Shown: one piece after another, positions 20,078 to 29,981 of the stretch
How the letters are laid out: every line of letters begins with the position of its first letter
How positions within the stretch are numbered: position 1 is the first letter of the stretch
Origin: a virus
Strand: one strand, 5' to 3'
DNA length: 31,830 nt
Virus record (IMG/VR): IMGVR_UViG_3300030106_001999
Coordinates: 1 to 31,830 of that record
Notes under the pieces: model-generated
The model's input: only the letters and a program-made list of their open reading frames with translations
The model's database searches: none
Told to the model about the DNA's origin: nothing
Translations under genes and position numbers: made by a program

Positions 20078-21507
20078 TAGGCCACCTCACCAAACACTTT
20101 GCCAATCGAGAACGACAACGCCCTCGCAGATTCCTGACCCTGCGACGACTGCTGCCACTCATCCAAGCCGCGCACATACTTACGCACCTCGCCCAACGTC
20201 ATCGGACGAGCCTCGCCAGTCCCCGTATTAGGAATAAACTCAATCACGTCACCAAACTCTTCGTACAGATCAACGTTCGGACGGTCCAGCATCCGTTCGA
20301 TTTCGTACTTGTACGGCGCAAAATATTGCTCTGGCGTGATGCCAGCGTTTAACGAGTTCTCTAGTTGCGGGAACTTTGCCCCAGCCATCTCACGGAAGTA
20401 CTGCTCGACACCCTCGCTTGTCTTTGTGCCGACGTAAACGTCCTCAGCAAACTGGGCTGCGTCGGCCTCGTTGATCGGCGTAAAGTACCGTTTCGCCATC
20501 GCAATAATCTCGTCACGAGCCGCAGCAAAACTAGACGCCGAAACCTCAGCAGCGTTAAACGAGTCCTCGGCAGCTAGCAGACCACGGATGTACTCGCTGT
20601 CGTTTTCTTCACCCATACGAGTGATCTGCTCAGCCAACCGACGGGCACGACCACTTTCCAACTCGAACCCAAGGAACTGCGCTTCTTCACGCAACACGTT
20701 AAGCACCGGTTCCAGGTACTCGGTCTTCTGAGGTTCAGACATGTCTGCGGTGAGCACGTCGTACTCCCGCATCTTGGCGTCAGTCTGTTTCCACCACTCG
20801 GTGTTCTTAATCAAGCCAGCAACACGGGTCGGTGCCGTAATGCCCTGCTCAACGATTACGTCAAGGATGTTCTTGACAGTTGCTGCGTTAGGGTCGTCGG
20901 CTGCGACTACCTGGCCGTCCGCAGTAAGACCGACTTGGAGGTCGCTGCGGTGCTTTTGAAGAAAGAACGCAAACCCGCCAAACTGGTTTGCGAGAAGTGC
21001 TTCGACCTCGGTTTGGTTGGCTTCGCGCATTTCGGCTGCGGTAAGCCGCGGCGCACCGCCGCCCCCGCCGCCCCCGCCGCCCCTGCGCACTGCTGCCAGC
21101 GCAGCGTTTACGGCAGCGTCGATCTGTTCTTGAACCGTCATTCCGGGACGCGTTGCCGTAGCCTGCATGAACTGGGCGCGTTGCGTTTCAGCATCAGCAC
21201 CGACAAGCTCGGCAGGTTCCGCAGGTTGGGGACGGCCATCAACCAGCATCTCCCCAGCCCCCTCCGGGACAGGAGCAGGCTCACGTTCCATGCCGCCTAA
21301 CCCACGAGGAGTTCTTAAAGCGCTCAACCCGCCTACAGAAGCCTGGTCAGAATCAGCCTGGTCAACCATCAACCCAGACTGATCGGATTGCATCGCGATA
21401 TCTAGCAGTGTGACGCCAGCATCAGCAAGATCTTGACGTTCCTCAATGCTCATGTTGTTGTATTCGTCCTCCGTTGGGATCGGAGTACCGTCACGTTTGG
21501 TTGCCAT
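20077..21507 (-). CDS. Helical internal-virion-like protein with Gly9 linker, 476 aa
   Basis: ATG 21507 in TAATG. N-terminal 120 residues are flexible and acidic (PVPEGAGEMLVDGRPQPAEPAEL), then a helix, RRGGGGGGGGGAPRL (nine Gly in a row, about residues 142-150), and a helical body (160-476) with QFGGFAFFLQKHRSDL, IKNTEWWKQTDAKM, RFTP-like IAMAKRYFTPINEADAAQF, and EQYFAPYKYEIERMLDRPN. The Trp-rich NTEWWKQTDAKMREY and the ARYF-type motifs suggest a virion protein that travels with the giant protein. Its position between portal and scaffold matches its neighbours. Not identified more precisely. Confidence 0.6.
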   Translation of the reverse strand: MATKRDGTPIPTEDEYNNMSIEERQDLADAGVTLLDIAMQSDQSGLMVDQADSDQASVGGLSALRTPRGLGGMEREPAPVPEGAGEMLVDGRPQPAEPAELVGADAETQRAQFMQATATRPGMTVQEQIDAAVNAALAAVRRGGGGGGGGGAPRLTAAEMREANQTEVEALLANQFGGFAFFLQKHRSDLQVGLTADGQVVAADDPNAATVKNILDVIVEQGITAPTRVAGLIKNTEWWKQTDAKMREYDVLTADMSEPQKTEYLEPVLNVLREEAQFLGFELESGRARRLAEQITRMGEENDSEYIRGLLAAEDSFNAAEVSASSFAAARDEIIAMAKRYFTPINEADAAQFAEDVYVGTKTSEGVEQYFREMAGAKFPQLENSLNAGITPEQYFAPYKYEIERMLDRPNVDLYEEFGDVIEFIPNTGTGEARPMTLGEVRKYVRGLDEWQQSSQGQESARALSFSIGKVFGEVA

Positions 21508-22274
21508 TATCGTCCCCGAATCCCCAACGCCTGCATCAACACGCCAGCAGCACCAGCGTAATCCATCGCCTTCGCCTCCTCAGGAGCCTGCTCACGAGCA
21601 AACGCTTCAGCACGGGCGCCCACACTGATCCCAGTCGCACCCGAAGCCTGCAACCCGTGAATCATCTTTACAAAATCACGTTGTTCCTTAGGCGTAGCGC
21701 GGCGGCCAGTCACAGCCGAAGACGCCTGCTTCGCAGCAGCCGCCAACCCAACTGGATCAATGTAGCTAATTACACGCCCACCCTTTTGGGACTTTGCTTT
21801 CGCTTCCTGCATAACCGCCATAAGTTCTTCAGGCGACCGCTGCCCGCTTTCCTTCATCAACACATCAAGAAAGTCAGTGCCTAGGTTCATCTCGGCCTGT
21901 GCTGCTGCTAGACCAACCGCAGTGCTGACCTGCTGCACAAAGTACTTGTTGTTCAGTTCGCCGTTGTCGTCAAACATGTCGTTGATGTCGTCGTAAACCC
22001 CGACGTTAAACATGTCAATAGCCAGCAGTGCCTTGTCTTCAGCACTGAACCCGTCCAGCGCGTTTGCAAAGTCTGATGCAAACAACAGTTCGGGAGCTTC
22101 GCCGTACTCCAACCGAAACCCGCCACGGCCTTCCATCCGGACTTCTTCGATTGCTCGCACAGGATCGCCAAAGCCAATAAACGGACCAGTCACGGGGGTC
22201 GCAGAAGCAACCGCTTGTTCACGAGTCACTGTGAGAGTTGACTCGTTTCGCCATTTGTCTTCATAGTCACTCAT
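21507..22274 (-). CDS. Helical internal-virion-like protein, 255 aa
   Basis: ATG 22274, overlapping the giant gene's stop (ATGA, 22274-22271). After a short N terminus (MSDYEDKWRNESTLTV) comes a compact domain with LLFASDFANALDGFSAEDKALLAIDMFNVGVYDDINDMFDDNGELN, then helices KYFVQQVSTAVGLAAAQAEM and LDVLMKESGQRSPEELMAVMQEAKAKSQKG, and a small Ala-rich end. No catalytic motif is visible. The DMFDDNGELN loop looks calcium-binding but that is weak. Likely part of the same ejection/internal head set. Confidence 0.55.
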   Translation of the reverse strand: MSDYEDKWRNESTLTVTREQAVASATPVTGPFIGFGDPVRAIEEVRMEGRGGFRLEYGEAPELLFASDFANALDGFSAEDKALLAIDMFNVGVYDDINDMFDDNGELNNKYFVQQVSTAVGLAAAQAEMNLGTDFLDVLMKESGQRSPEELMAVMQEAKAKSQKGGRVISYIDPVGLAAAAKQASSAVTGRRATPKEQRDFVKMIHGLQASGATGISVGARAEAFAREQAPEEAKAMDYAGAAGVLMQALGIRGR

Positions 22275-25200
22275 GCGAAGAAACTCCGAACTAATGCGCC
22301 TTCCTCAATGAAAGACCCCACAACAATCATATCCCTAGAGAAGAAACGGTCGAAGATTTGTGAAAACTCCGGCCGGTCAGCCAGCAACTCTCGCTCTTCT
22401 TCGAAGAACAACAACAAATCAGTGTTGGAATCAGCCCGCAAGCTCAAATTGCCGCCCTGCGCCTCGCGCCGCACCAACTCGTCCTGCACAACAGTACGCA
22501 ACTCCAAGTAATCCAACACGTGCCGGTACGACGGGCGGCTACGCATCCGCTCATCTTCAGCAACCGCAACAAACCCGTCAACAACGCGTTTCATCTTGGC
22601 TGAAGACGACCCAAAGTCGTTTAGCTCTTGCGCCCAAGCAGGGTACTCCTGAGCCAGCAACGTCATCTCGCGATCTCGGAACTCCTTGAGATCAGCCATC
22701 GTAGAATGATTCATGTGAGACGGCAGGCCAGCGTCCTCGCGACGTGACTGCTCGCCACGAACAACTTCTTGCAACTCGTTGTACTTCATCCAACCCAACT
22801 CGATCTGCGGGTCGGCAAGCGTGTCAAGCAACGGCTTGCGCTCACGACGCGTACTCGGATCAGACGGGCTGACCTGCATCTGCTGCTGACGCCGGTACAC
22901 CGCCTGCGAGAACACAGCCTTCTCAGACATCGGGCCAACGCTGCCAGAAATGTACGCACCAATCTCAGGATGGGCTTGCGCCAAATCCTGCAACCGGATG
23001 TACTCGTTTTCGTTCACGACAGACGCAAACACGCCATCGTTCAACTCAGTCATCCGAGTCGTCAACGTAAAGAACTCTTCGCCATGCTCAGACAAGAACC
23101 GAGCGTTGCCCTCCATCGTCCCGTACTCTTGCTGCAAACGACGCGCTTCACGCATCAGTTCGTCATACGGCGACGCAACCGTTGTTGAAGAAGGCGAAAA
23201 CAACCCTGTTCCGATGCGGAACAGATGGAACGTGCGGGCACGCTCGTTTGCGATTTCGATTGCTTCGTTAACGTCACCCAAATCAGTCGGGTCAATCGGA
23301 TCGCCCGCAAGCTCTCTTTCAACCGCATAGTCAATAAACATCGACTGAACAACGCGCTCGTTGCGAGGCGAGCCAATCACCAAGTCACGTACCGACTGCG
23401 CGTAGCTAGGCAACTGGGCAGCAGTCAACCGGCCAATGAACCCTTCTTCGGGATGCCCGAACGGGAACAAGAACTCGGTGACCTCAACCAAATCAGGGTC
23501 ACGCAACACAGCTTCACGCACCGGGATAGTCACCAACGGACCAAACCCTGGAGTCGTGGACTGCAACATCGTTGCCAACCCCTCCTTCGACATTTTGATT
23601 TCGCCGCCCATGTCGCGCACAACGTTAGGAGTCAGCAAGTTCTGCACTTTGGTCGGCATCAAACCCCAGATGCTTTCCACGTCGTTCTCGCCAGTCGGCG
23701 CAGCCGTAGGCCACTGGAACATCAAGTAATCGGTTTCGTCATCGCCGAACTCGACAGTGACTTCGGTAATGCCGAGAGCTTCAGCGTTCCAAGGCTTCTG
23801 ATACAAGCGGAAAGTGTTTGCTACGAAATACGGGTTGTCGATAGCGATGCCAGCCCAACGCGAAAACACCTCAGCCCAAGCGTTGTAGAACGGCATCAAG
23901 TTCGACACTGCCTCGCCAAACTTGGTCTGCTCAGTCAGGTCGTACAACAACCGGCGTGTTTCGTCCAACGCAGACTTCTGAGCCTGCTTTTGGATAGTCA
24001 TGATTGCGCGCTGGTTGACAACAGCGTTGCCCGCAGCGTCAATCTGCTTTGCCATCAACCGGTTAGCTTCGCGCTCGTACACCGCTTGGAAATACGGGTT
24101 ACGAGCAATGTTGTCAGTGACCTGGGTGCCCAGCAGATCAAACGCGTAATCGCTCTTCCGGCGGATGTAATCAAACACCCCGTTGCCTCTAGGCGAGTTG
24201 TCAGGAGCCAACGTGACCCCGAACCCTGCGTGGCGTGACTGAACGTCAGCAACAAGATCAGGTATCTTCTTATCGGGATCGACTTTCTGTAGCTTCGCTT
24301 CAATCTTCTGCCAGCTCAACTCGCCGCCGTTAGCAACTTCCTCACGCAACTCACGGAAAACGCCGTCAGCGTAAGCAGCAGGCAACAGGTTTTCGTAGTT
24401 CTGAACCAACGCCTCCGCTGCCAGCGGCAAATCTTCATCAGGCAAAATGCCCATGCGGCGGCGCAACGCTTCGTTTTCCCTCAAGTGTCCAGCAAGCCTG
24501 GCTTGACGATCGCTAAGCGCTTCGTTTGACCAAACAATGTCGTAGAACTCGCGGAACTCCTTGCTGCCGCCTGGAGTAAAAATGTCCGCAGCACGAGCAA
24601 ACTGCGACGCAAACTCGTCTTTCGTGCCCTGCCCATACCGGTACTGCTTGAACCCCTTGTAGAACTGCTCCAGTTCCCTAGACGCAGTGCCATGCACAGA
24701 ACGCGTGGTTGCTTCTACAGAGTTCTTGCTAGACACCTGACGGCGGGTCTGCTCAATAGCGCGACGCTCATCACCGTATGCGCTAGTCAGCCGGTAATTG
24801 CTGACCGACAGATGCGGCACACCCGAGTCAATCATTATCTTGTCGGCTTGATCCAGAAGGTTCGTGGCCTTCTGCATTTTCTCAAACTTCTCAACGTCGT
24901 CCAGAACAACCCGACCCTTGCGGATCATGTTGGCTGCCGCGTCAATCTGAACAGAACGGACGCCTGCGCTGAGATTGTCAGAAAACTCCAACGCCTCTTC
25001 CATCAACGAACGCCCTTCTCTTTGAAGAGCCTGGCCGACCGTTCGCTTGGCGTTGATTTCGGCAACCTGCAACATGCGGCGACGACGCGAGTAATGCGAA
25101 ATTCCCGCATACGTCACACCCACAAACGGGTTCACAACAAGACCGACACCAGCACTCTTCAACGCAGAGTTTGCAGCGCGCCGGTTCTTGTTCTGGGCCA

Positions 25201-27835
25201 TTGCTTCGTTAATAAGCTCGCGATAAACGCCCTTCAACCACTTATCAGGGGCCTTGACTTGCTTCTGCACCGCTTCAAGCGCATCAGCAACCGTTGCGAA
25301 AGAACCTTCTTCCTGACCCAGCTTTTTCGCAATCGCATTTGTAATGTGATCTAGATCCTGCGTGTTCTCCAACGCCTGCGGGGCCTTGCGAGTCAACGCT
25401 TTCGCCGCATAGGTACGCGACAAATTAGGCATGTTCTTCATCAACATGCCCAGACCCTCAATACCGCCCAACGTGCCAGCGATACGAAGCTGCTCATCCA
25501 AACTGACCCGCATCGGCCACTTCGGCGTCAGCAACACCATCGGCTTCCACACGTTCATAGACGCGTCAGCCCCACGCTGCCCCGCTTTGTAACCAGCCCG
25601 GACAGCCTCCAACGGCGTAGACACGTAACCAGGCAGCCGACTCATGCGGTCAAGCCGGTTCAACTCGGCAGTCACCAAGTCCCAACGAGGCAACACCCGA
25701 GTCGTGCCAATCTGCGAAGGCGACATCATCTTGTCGTAGGAAATAACTGCCGTCTCGCCACCTTCACGAATAATCTGGGTAGTTCCACCCGGCAAAATGT
25801 TCAAAGCATTTTCGGTTATGTGCCGGTCTTTGATGCCGTTAGCCTCAGCCAACGCTTCTTCCAGACTATTAAAGTTTACCTTGAACTCTTTGGCAGTCTC
25901 GTCAAACTTCGTAACAAGCGCCTCAACAGTCTCGTCAAAGATCTGCAACGCAACGCCGTACGCACCATCTTGTACCAGCCCTCGTTCAAGCTGCTGCTGA
26001 AAACGGCCAAGAGTCGTGCCAATCTCTTCCTGAGAAATCAACCGACTCTTCGGCTCGCCTTTTGGCGTAGGCAACTCAACTTCGCCAGCCTGCCGCAACA
26101 TGCGCTCAAACTGAGAATACGCATTCGGGTCGCGCGTGTCCAACGTAGTCTGCGGCAACTTTGACGTGTAAATCTTGAACCGCTTGCTGCCACGCCCAAT
26201 AACACGAGGAACCAAACGCTCCTCTACGTGCAAGCCAGTAATGCTGTTGCGGGCATACTCACGGTTGCGTTGCAGCAGCCGCTGAAGCGGCGACGCATAC
26301 GGCAACTCGTCCATAACCGGCAGTGCCTTGTTAACCGACGCTAGCAACGGGTCCGTACGGACCAGTATCTGATTAAGCGCCATGACCGTCAGCGCTGTGT
26401 CTTCAACCGTCTGGAACGACAAGTTAAAGTTGTCGTTCAAATCAAACTGGCCGTACCCGCCAACAACGCCACGGTTCTGAGCGTTTTGCAAAGCCACGTT
26501 TAAATCAAACATTGCTTCAAACGGGATGTCTGCTACCGCAGTGTTGAAGTCAACAACCTCAGGCAGCAGTTGGTCTTTACGTGCTTCAAGACGAGCACGC
26601 TCATCCGCAGGCATCTTCTTCTTGTCAGGCTTAACAGCGTCGTCAGCCAACCGCCTCAAAATTGATTCATGCTCAATAACCTTCGGCATGAAGTTCGTGT
26701 CGTTGAGGTACGGCATTAGATTCTGAGCAAGCTGCCTAGCCTCAGCAACAGCACTCACGTCACCGGCAACGCCACGCATCATAAGATTGCGCGCCTTAGC
26801 GGTCTGGCCTTGAGCAACCGCTGAAATTGCTTCTTGCGGCATCTTTGGGAATGCGCTTCTAACAGCGGCATACCGGAGCGCAACAGCTTCGTCGGTTATC
26901 CCGGCGTACTTGGCATCATCAAGAACGCCGACAACCGCTTGGCCGTTACCGCCAATACCGCCGTTTAGTTCTTTCCACTGGTTAGTTTCAAGAAACTGAT
27001 AGATGCTTTGCCGCTGCCACTCTTCAACCATCCCGCCGTGGTTGCTTGACCCAGGCTGACCCCACGCCCGACGAGCCGCATCGGGGTTAGCACCAATAAC
27101 TTGTGCAGGATCATAACCAGCACGATGAGCAGGAGAACGAGGACTGCGTCTACCAATTTCGTAAACACGCGTGCCCGAACCAATCGTGGCAGCAGCACCG
27201 CGACGGCCAATAACTGTGCCGCCAACAGAAACAGCACCGGTACCCTTAACCGCTTTAGCTGCGCCTCCCGTTGCCCACGACACAGGGTCAAGGAACTCCT
27301 GCACAAAGTCAGCAGTGCCCGACAAAAGGTTAAACACGGGGTCTTGCCGAAGAGCGTTAAACTCGTTTTCGTTAAACGGGTCAACGTCTCTGTTCATTTC
27401 AAACGCTGCCATCGACTGCCCAAACGTGCGAGCGTCGTTGACTTCCCATGCTTTGCTGTACGTGTCAAAGTCCAAGAGTGCGCTAGCGCCGTTAGCTGTT
27501 GCTGCGTTCAAAACCGTAAACGCTGTGCCAAGCGGCCGGTCAACAACTTCGTCGATAACCCACTGCCACGCATCAAGCGTGGGAGTAATGATCGCACGGG
27601 ACGCACGGACCTCTTCAGGCAACGCCCCGATCAAAGAGCCGCCAACGCCTTCAGGCCCGAACGCGCCTTGAAGCGACTTGCCCATCAAGTCTTCAAGAAC
27701 CGAACCGTAAAGAATCTCAGCAGCTTCGCCAGGGTCGCCTTGGAACAGTTCGCTGGCTGCTTTGCCACTGTCTAAAATGAAGTCAACGCCGCCTTCACCA
27801 ATATCAGTAAGGCCGTTCCAAATGCCTTTTAGCAT
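22271..27835 (-). CDS. Giant internal virion/ejection-like protein, 1854 aa
   Basis: ATG 27835, 2 nt after the upstream stop. Almost wholly helical and charged, with scattered hydrophobic pieces: near the start (about 90-115), and about 885-915 (SALKSAGVGLVVNPFVGVTYAG) directly followed by a basic SRRRRM. The stretch about 1270-1340 (MAKQIDAAGNAVVNQRAIM, LYDLTEQTKFGEAVSNLMPF, YNAWAEVFSRWAGIAIDNPYF) resembles the LMPFFNA region of large polyvalent phage proteins (LPD38-like). No tape-measure-like repeats or tail genes accompany it, and it lies between portal and scaffold. I infer a DNA-ejection or internal-core protein, like T7 gp16 or N4 vRNAP in place but not by sequence. No active site found. 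Confidence 0.6.
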   Translation of the reverse strand: MLKGIWNGLTDIGEGGVDFILDSGKAASELFQGDPGEAAEILYGSVLEDLMGKSLQGAFGPEGVGGSLIGALPEEVRASRAIITPTLDAWQWVIDEVVDRPLGTAFTVLNAATANGASALLDFDTYSKAWEVNDARTFGQSMAAFEMNRDVDPFNENEFNALRQDPVFNLLSGTADFVQEFLDPVSWATGGAAKAVKGTGAVSVGGTVIGRRGAAATIGSGTRVYEIGRRSPRSPAHRAGYDPAQVIGANPDAARRAWGQPGSSNHGGMVEEWQRQSIYQFLETNQWKELNGGIGGNGQAVVGVLDDAKYAGITDEAVALRYAAVRSAFPKMPQEAISAVAQGQTAKARNLMMRGVAGDVSAVAEARQLAQNLMPYLNDTNFMPKVIEHESILRRLADDAVKPDKKKMPADERARLEARKDQLLPEVVDFNTAVADIPFEAMFDLNVALQNAQNRGVVGGYGQFDLNDNFNLSFQTVEDTALTVMALNQILVRTDPLLASVNKALPVMDELPYASPLQRLLQRNREYARNSITGLHVEERLVPRVIGRGSKRFKIYTSKLPQTTLDTRDPNAYSQFERMLRQAGEVELPTPKGEPKSRLISQEEIGTTLGRFQQQLERGLVQDGAYGVALQIFDETVEALVTKFDETAKEFKVNFNSLEEALAEANGIKDRHITENALNILPGGTTQIIREGGETAVISYDKMMSPSQIGTTRVLPRWDLVTAELNRLDRMSRLPGYVSTPLEAVRAGYKAGQRGADASMNVWKPMVLLTPKWPMRVSLDEQLRIAGTLGGIEGLGMLMKNMPNLSRTYAAKALTRKAPQALENTQDLDHITNAIAKKLGQEEGSFATVADALEAVQKQVKAPDKWLKGVYRELINEAMAQNKNRRAANSALKSAGVGLVVNPFVGVTYAGISHYSRRRRMLQVAEINAKRTVGQALQREGRSLMEEALEFSDNLSAGVRSVQIDAAANMIRKGRVVLDDVEKFEKMQKATNLLDQADKIMIDSGVPHLSVSNYRLTSAYGDERRAIEQTRRQVSSKNSVEATTRSVHGTASRELEQFYKGFKQYRYGQGTKDEFASQFARAADIFTPGGSKEFREFYDIVWSNEALSDRQARLAGHLRENEALRRRMGILPDEDLPLAAEALVQNYENLLPAAYADGVFRELREEVANGGELSWQKIEAKLQKVDPDKKIPDLVADVQSRHAGFGVTLAPDNSPRGNGVFDYIRRKSDYAFDLLGTQVTDNIARNPYFQAVYEREANRLMAKQIDAAGNAVVNQRAIMTIQKQAQKSALDETRRLLYDLTEQTKFGEAVSNLMPFYNAWAEVFSRWAGIAIDNPYFVANTFRLYQKPWNAEALGITEVTVEFGDDETDYLMFQWPTAAPTGENDVESIWGLMPTKVQNLLTPNVVRDMGGEIKMSKEGLATMLQSTTPGFGPLVTIPVREAVLRDPDLVEVTEFLFPFGHPEEGFIGRLTAAQLPSYAQSVRDLVIGSPRNERVVQSMFIDYAVERELAGDPIDPTDLGDVNEAIEIANERARTFHLFRIGTGLFSPSSTTVASPYDELMREARRLQQEYGTMEGNARFLSEHGEEFFTLTTRMTELNDGVFASVVNENEYIRLQDLAQAHPEIGAYISGSVGPMSEKAVFSQAVYRRQQQMQVSPSDPSTRRERKPLLDTLADPQIELGWMKYNELQEVVRGEQSRREDAGLPSHMNHSTMADLKEFRDREMTLLAQEYPAWAQELNDFGSSSAKMKRVVDGFVAVAEDERMRSRPSYRHVLDYLELRTVVQDELVRREAQGGNLSLRADSNTDLLLFFEEERELLADRPEFSQIFDRFFSRDMIVVGSFIEEGALVRSFFA

Positions 27836-27837
27836 CG

Positions 27838-28230
27838 TTACATCTGCTCACTAACAGGATTCATGCTTGCAAAATCGTTTACATCGCCAACAAACGACTT
27901 CAACCTGCGCACCGTGTTACGCAAATGCGGGCTAGCGCCAGGCACCGACGCAAGCGGTTCCAACGCAACCAACGCACGCATAGCGTCAAACCTGCGCTGC
28001 GGGTTTGCGACGTTTGCCATGCCTGCTGAATCAATCTGAGTAGTTACTGTTTCGTTAGGCCGATCAGACGCGCGATTAAACGGCATTTGGCCCGGACGTT
28101 GCCGGGGCACGCTCGGCTGCTCCATCTGCGGCAACGAAATAATCCGCTGCGCTTCTTCCTGCTTCTGAGCCTGCCCATACTGCTGGCCCTGAGCAGTCTG
28201 CACCTTTTGACCTTTGCCGCCACGTGGCAT
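27838..28230 (-). CDS. Gln-rich structural-block protein, 130 aa
   Basis: ATG 28230 within TGATG with the portal stop. N-terminal half is Gln-rich and disordered (VQTAQGQQYGQAQKQEEAQR, QPSVPRQRPGQMPF). The C-terminal half has a helix (QRRFDAMRALVALEPLASV) and SPHLRNTVRRLKSFVGDVNDFA. Size and position right after the portal are like small head or ejection accessory proteins. Not identified. Confidence 0.6.
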   Translation of the reverse strand: MPRGGKGQKVQTAQGQQYGQAQKQEEAQRIISLPQMEQPSVPRQRPGQMPFNRASDRPNETVTTQIDSAGMANVANPQRRFDAMRALVALEPLASVPGASPHLRNTVRRLKSFVGDVNDFASMNPVSEQM

Positions 28231-29981
28231 CAGAGCGCTCCTAGCAATGCACGAAGATCAGGCGGACCAGCGGGCGCACCGCCCCCAGCCTCAGCGCCAG
28301 CACCCGGCTGCGCGATACCCGGCTGAGCCTCAGGCGCCCCAGGCTCAACCTGCTCAGCCTGACGTTCCTGCGCTTCGCGCTGCACACGAGTTACCGCTTC
28401 AGCCAAGTCGGCCTGATCGTTCTTGACTAACTCCATAATGCGAGCAAGGTCACTAGGCGGCAACGCACCCTGCGCTGCCTGCTGCTGCAACCCAGACAAC
28501 AACGATTCTTCCAACTGCTCAGCCACAACCGAGTCGCGTTCCTTTTCGACATCCTCAACAAGCGGGTCGATCCGCATAAACGCTTCTTTAGACATCGTGC
28601 CCATCGCTAGACGCTGCCCGCCAGCAATCACAAGGTTGTTAATGTCTGCGCCAGCCTGCGAATACGACACCACGTTGTCGTCGGTGGTGAAGTGCTTGTT
28701 CGGCGTGTAGTCGACCTTGCCTTTCACCTTGCCCATCGACACATAGAACGACCGAGGCTTGTTACCGGCATACGCCTTGCACTGAGCAATCGCGATCCGG
28801 TTCTCTTCCTCAAGGGCGCGAGCAAGTGTCTTCTGCGTTTCTTGCACCGTGAAGTCGACAACAGCGGACAGGACAGCGTCGCCACGACGACCCGTCCGAA
28901 TGTTCGACGTCGACTCGCCGCCAAACTCGGCAGGGATGCCAGCGGTCAGACGCTGTGCCCGCTCCAACCGGTCAATCGCCGGGTTCGTCATAAACCCTGG
29001 CTGCATCTGCATGTCGCGCAACTGCCCGCCACGCACCACGCCAACTTCGCCAGTCAAACCATTAGCGGTGTTGACGATCTTGGGCTGCTCCCCGGCGTTG
29101 CCAACAAGCCAAGTGTCAGGGAACACGCCCTTCTGGACAGCCAGCACCTCAAGCGCCATCAACTTAGCTTGCTGCTGGTACATGCCAAGAATGCCGTCAA
29201 ACTGGCCTCGGGACTCATCTAGCGAAATTCGGCTAGACACCACAACCGGGCACCGACCAATAAGATTTGGAACACGTTCTAGTTCTGCGATGACCGGCGT
29301 TTCGTTGGTGCTGCCGTAACCAGTCGTTGCCGGGTTGCGGACAGCGACCAACACCGTTTCTTCGTGGTCGGTGTACTCAATCAATTCAATCGGACGATCA
29401 GTGTCGTACGGCGCTTCGTTAACGCCGCCAGCAAACCGCAACGCCGTCTCTGGATAAACGCTGCGGATATAACCAAACGACTTTTCGTAGCCGAACACGC
29501 AGTCGGCCGGAGACATGTCGTCCACGCCCCGCAAGTTCGACGGATACGCCGTCAGCGGGTCACGGCAATGCCACGTAGGCACCCCTCTTTTAGGGTCAAA
29601 CCGCAACTGGGTCACTGTTTGCGAATAACCAATCAGGTGACGGGCACGCTTCGCTAGCTGAAGGTCAAGCATCGAATTCTGCCACCAACCAAACATGGCC
29701 TTGCGGCGAATCTGCGCGTGCTTACGAGCTTGCTTCGACGTGTCGTCAGCAGGCGGGCACACAATGTCAGGCAATACCGACGCGACACGCATAGCAGTCT
29801 GGTCCAAGCCTTGAGCGAGAAGGTTGGCAACCGCCGTAGATTCAGTCGTGTCAATTTCGGGCAACGGCACTAACACATCGCCGTTGTAATGGTCACGGAT
29901 ATGACGCATCCGCGACTTAACGCCCGCATGATTTTGCGTACGGCTATAGTACAGATCAACAATGTCCTCAGCGGACTTCAT
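28230..29981 (-). CDS. Portal protein, 583 aa
   Basis: I start at ATG 29981 (MKSAEDIVDLYYSRTQ) since it overlaps the terminase stop as ATGA; the frame extends 12 codons further into terminase. Features: N-terminal RMRHIRDHYNGDVLVPLPE, a long helix QARKHAQIRRKAMFGWWQNSM with LAKRARHLIGYSQTV, a beta clip/stem region (YDTDRPIELIEYTDHEETVLVAVR), QFDGILGMYQQQAKLMALEVLAV, GIPAEFGGESTSNIRTGRRGDAVLSAV, and a C-terminal Gln/Pro-rich crown (about 480-583). Arrangement and motifs fit a dodecameric portal of the podovirus/HK97-like class. It forms the DNA gate for packaging with TerL. Confidence 0.85.
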   Translation of the reverse strand: MKSAEDIVDLYYSRTQNHAGVKSRMRHIRDHYNGDVLVPLPEIDTTESTAVANLLAQGLDQTAMRVASVLPDIVCPPADDTSKQARKHAQIRRKAMFGWWQNSMLDLQLAKRARHLIGYSQTVTQLRFDPKRGVPTWHCRDPLTAYPSNLRGVDDMSPADCVFGYEKSFGYIRSVYPETALRFAGGVNEAPYDTDRPIELIEYTDHEETVLVAVRNPATTGYGSTNETPVIAELERVPNLIGRCPVVVSSRISLDESRGQFDGILGMYQQQAKLMALEVLAVQKGVFPDTWLVGNAGEQPKIVNTANGLTGEVGVVRGGQLRDMQMQPGFMTNPAIDRLERAQRLTAGIPAEFGGESTSNIRTGRRGDAVLSAVVDFTVQETQKTLARALEEENRIAIAQCKAYAGNKPRSFYVSMGKVKGKVDYTPNKHFTTDDNVVSYSQAGADINNLVIAGGQRLAMGTMSKEAFMRIDPLVEDVEKERDSVVAEQLEESLLSGLQQQAAQGALPPSDLARIMELVKNDQADLAEAVTRVQREAQERQAEQVEPGAPEAQPGIAQPGAGAEAGGGAPAGPPDLRALLGAL

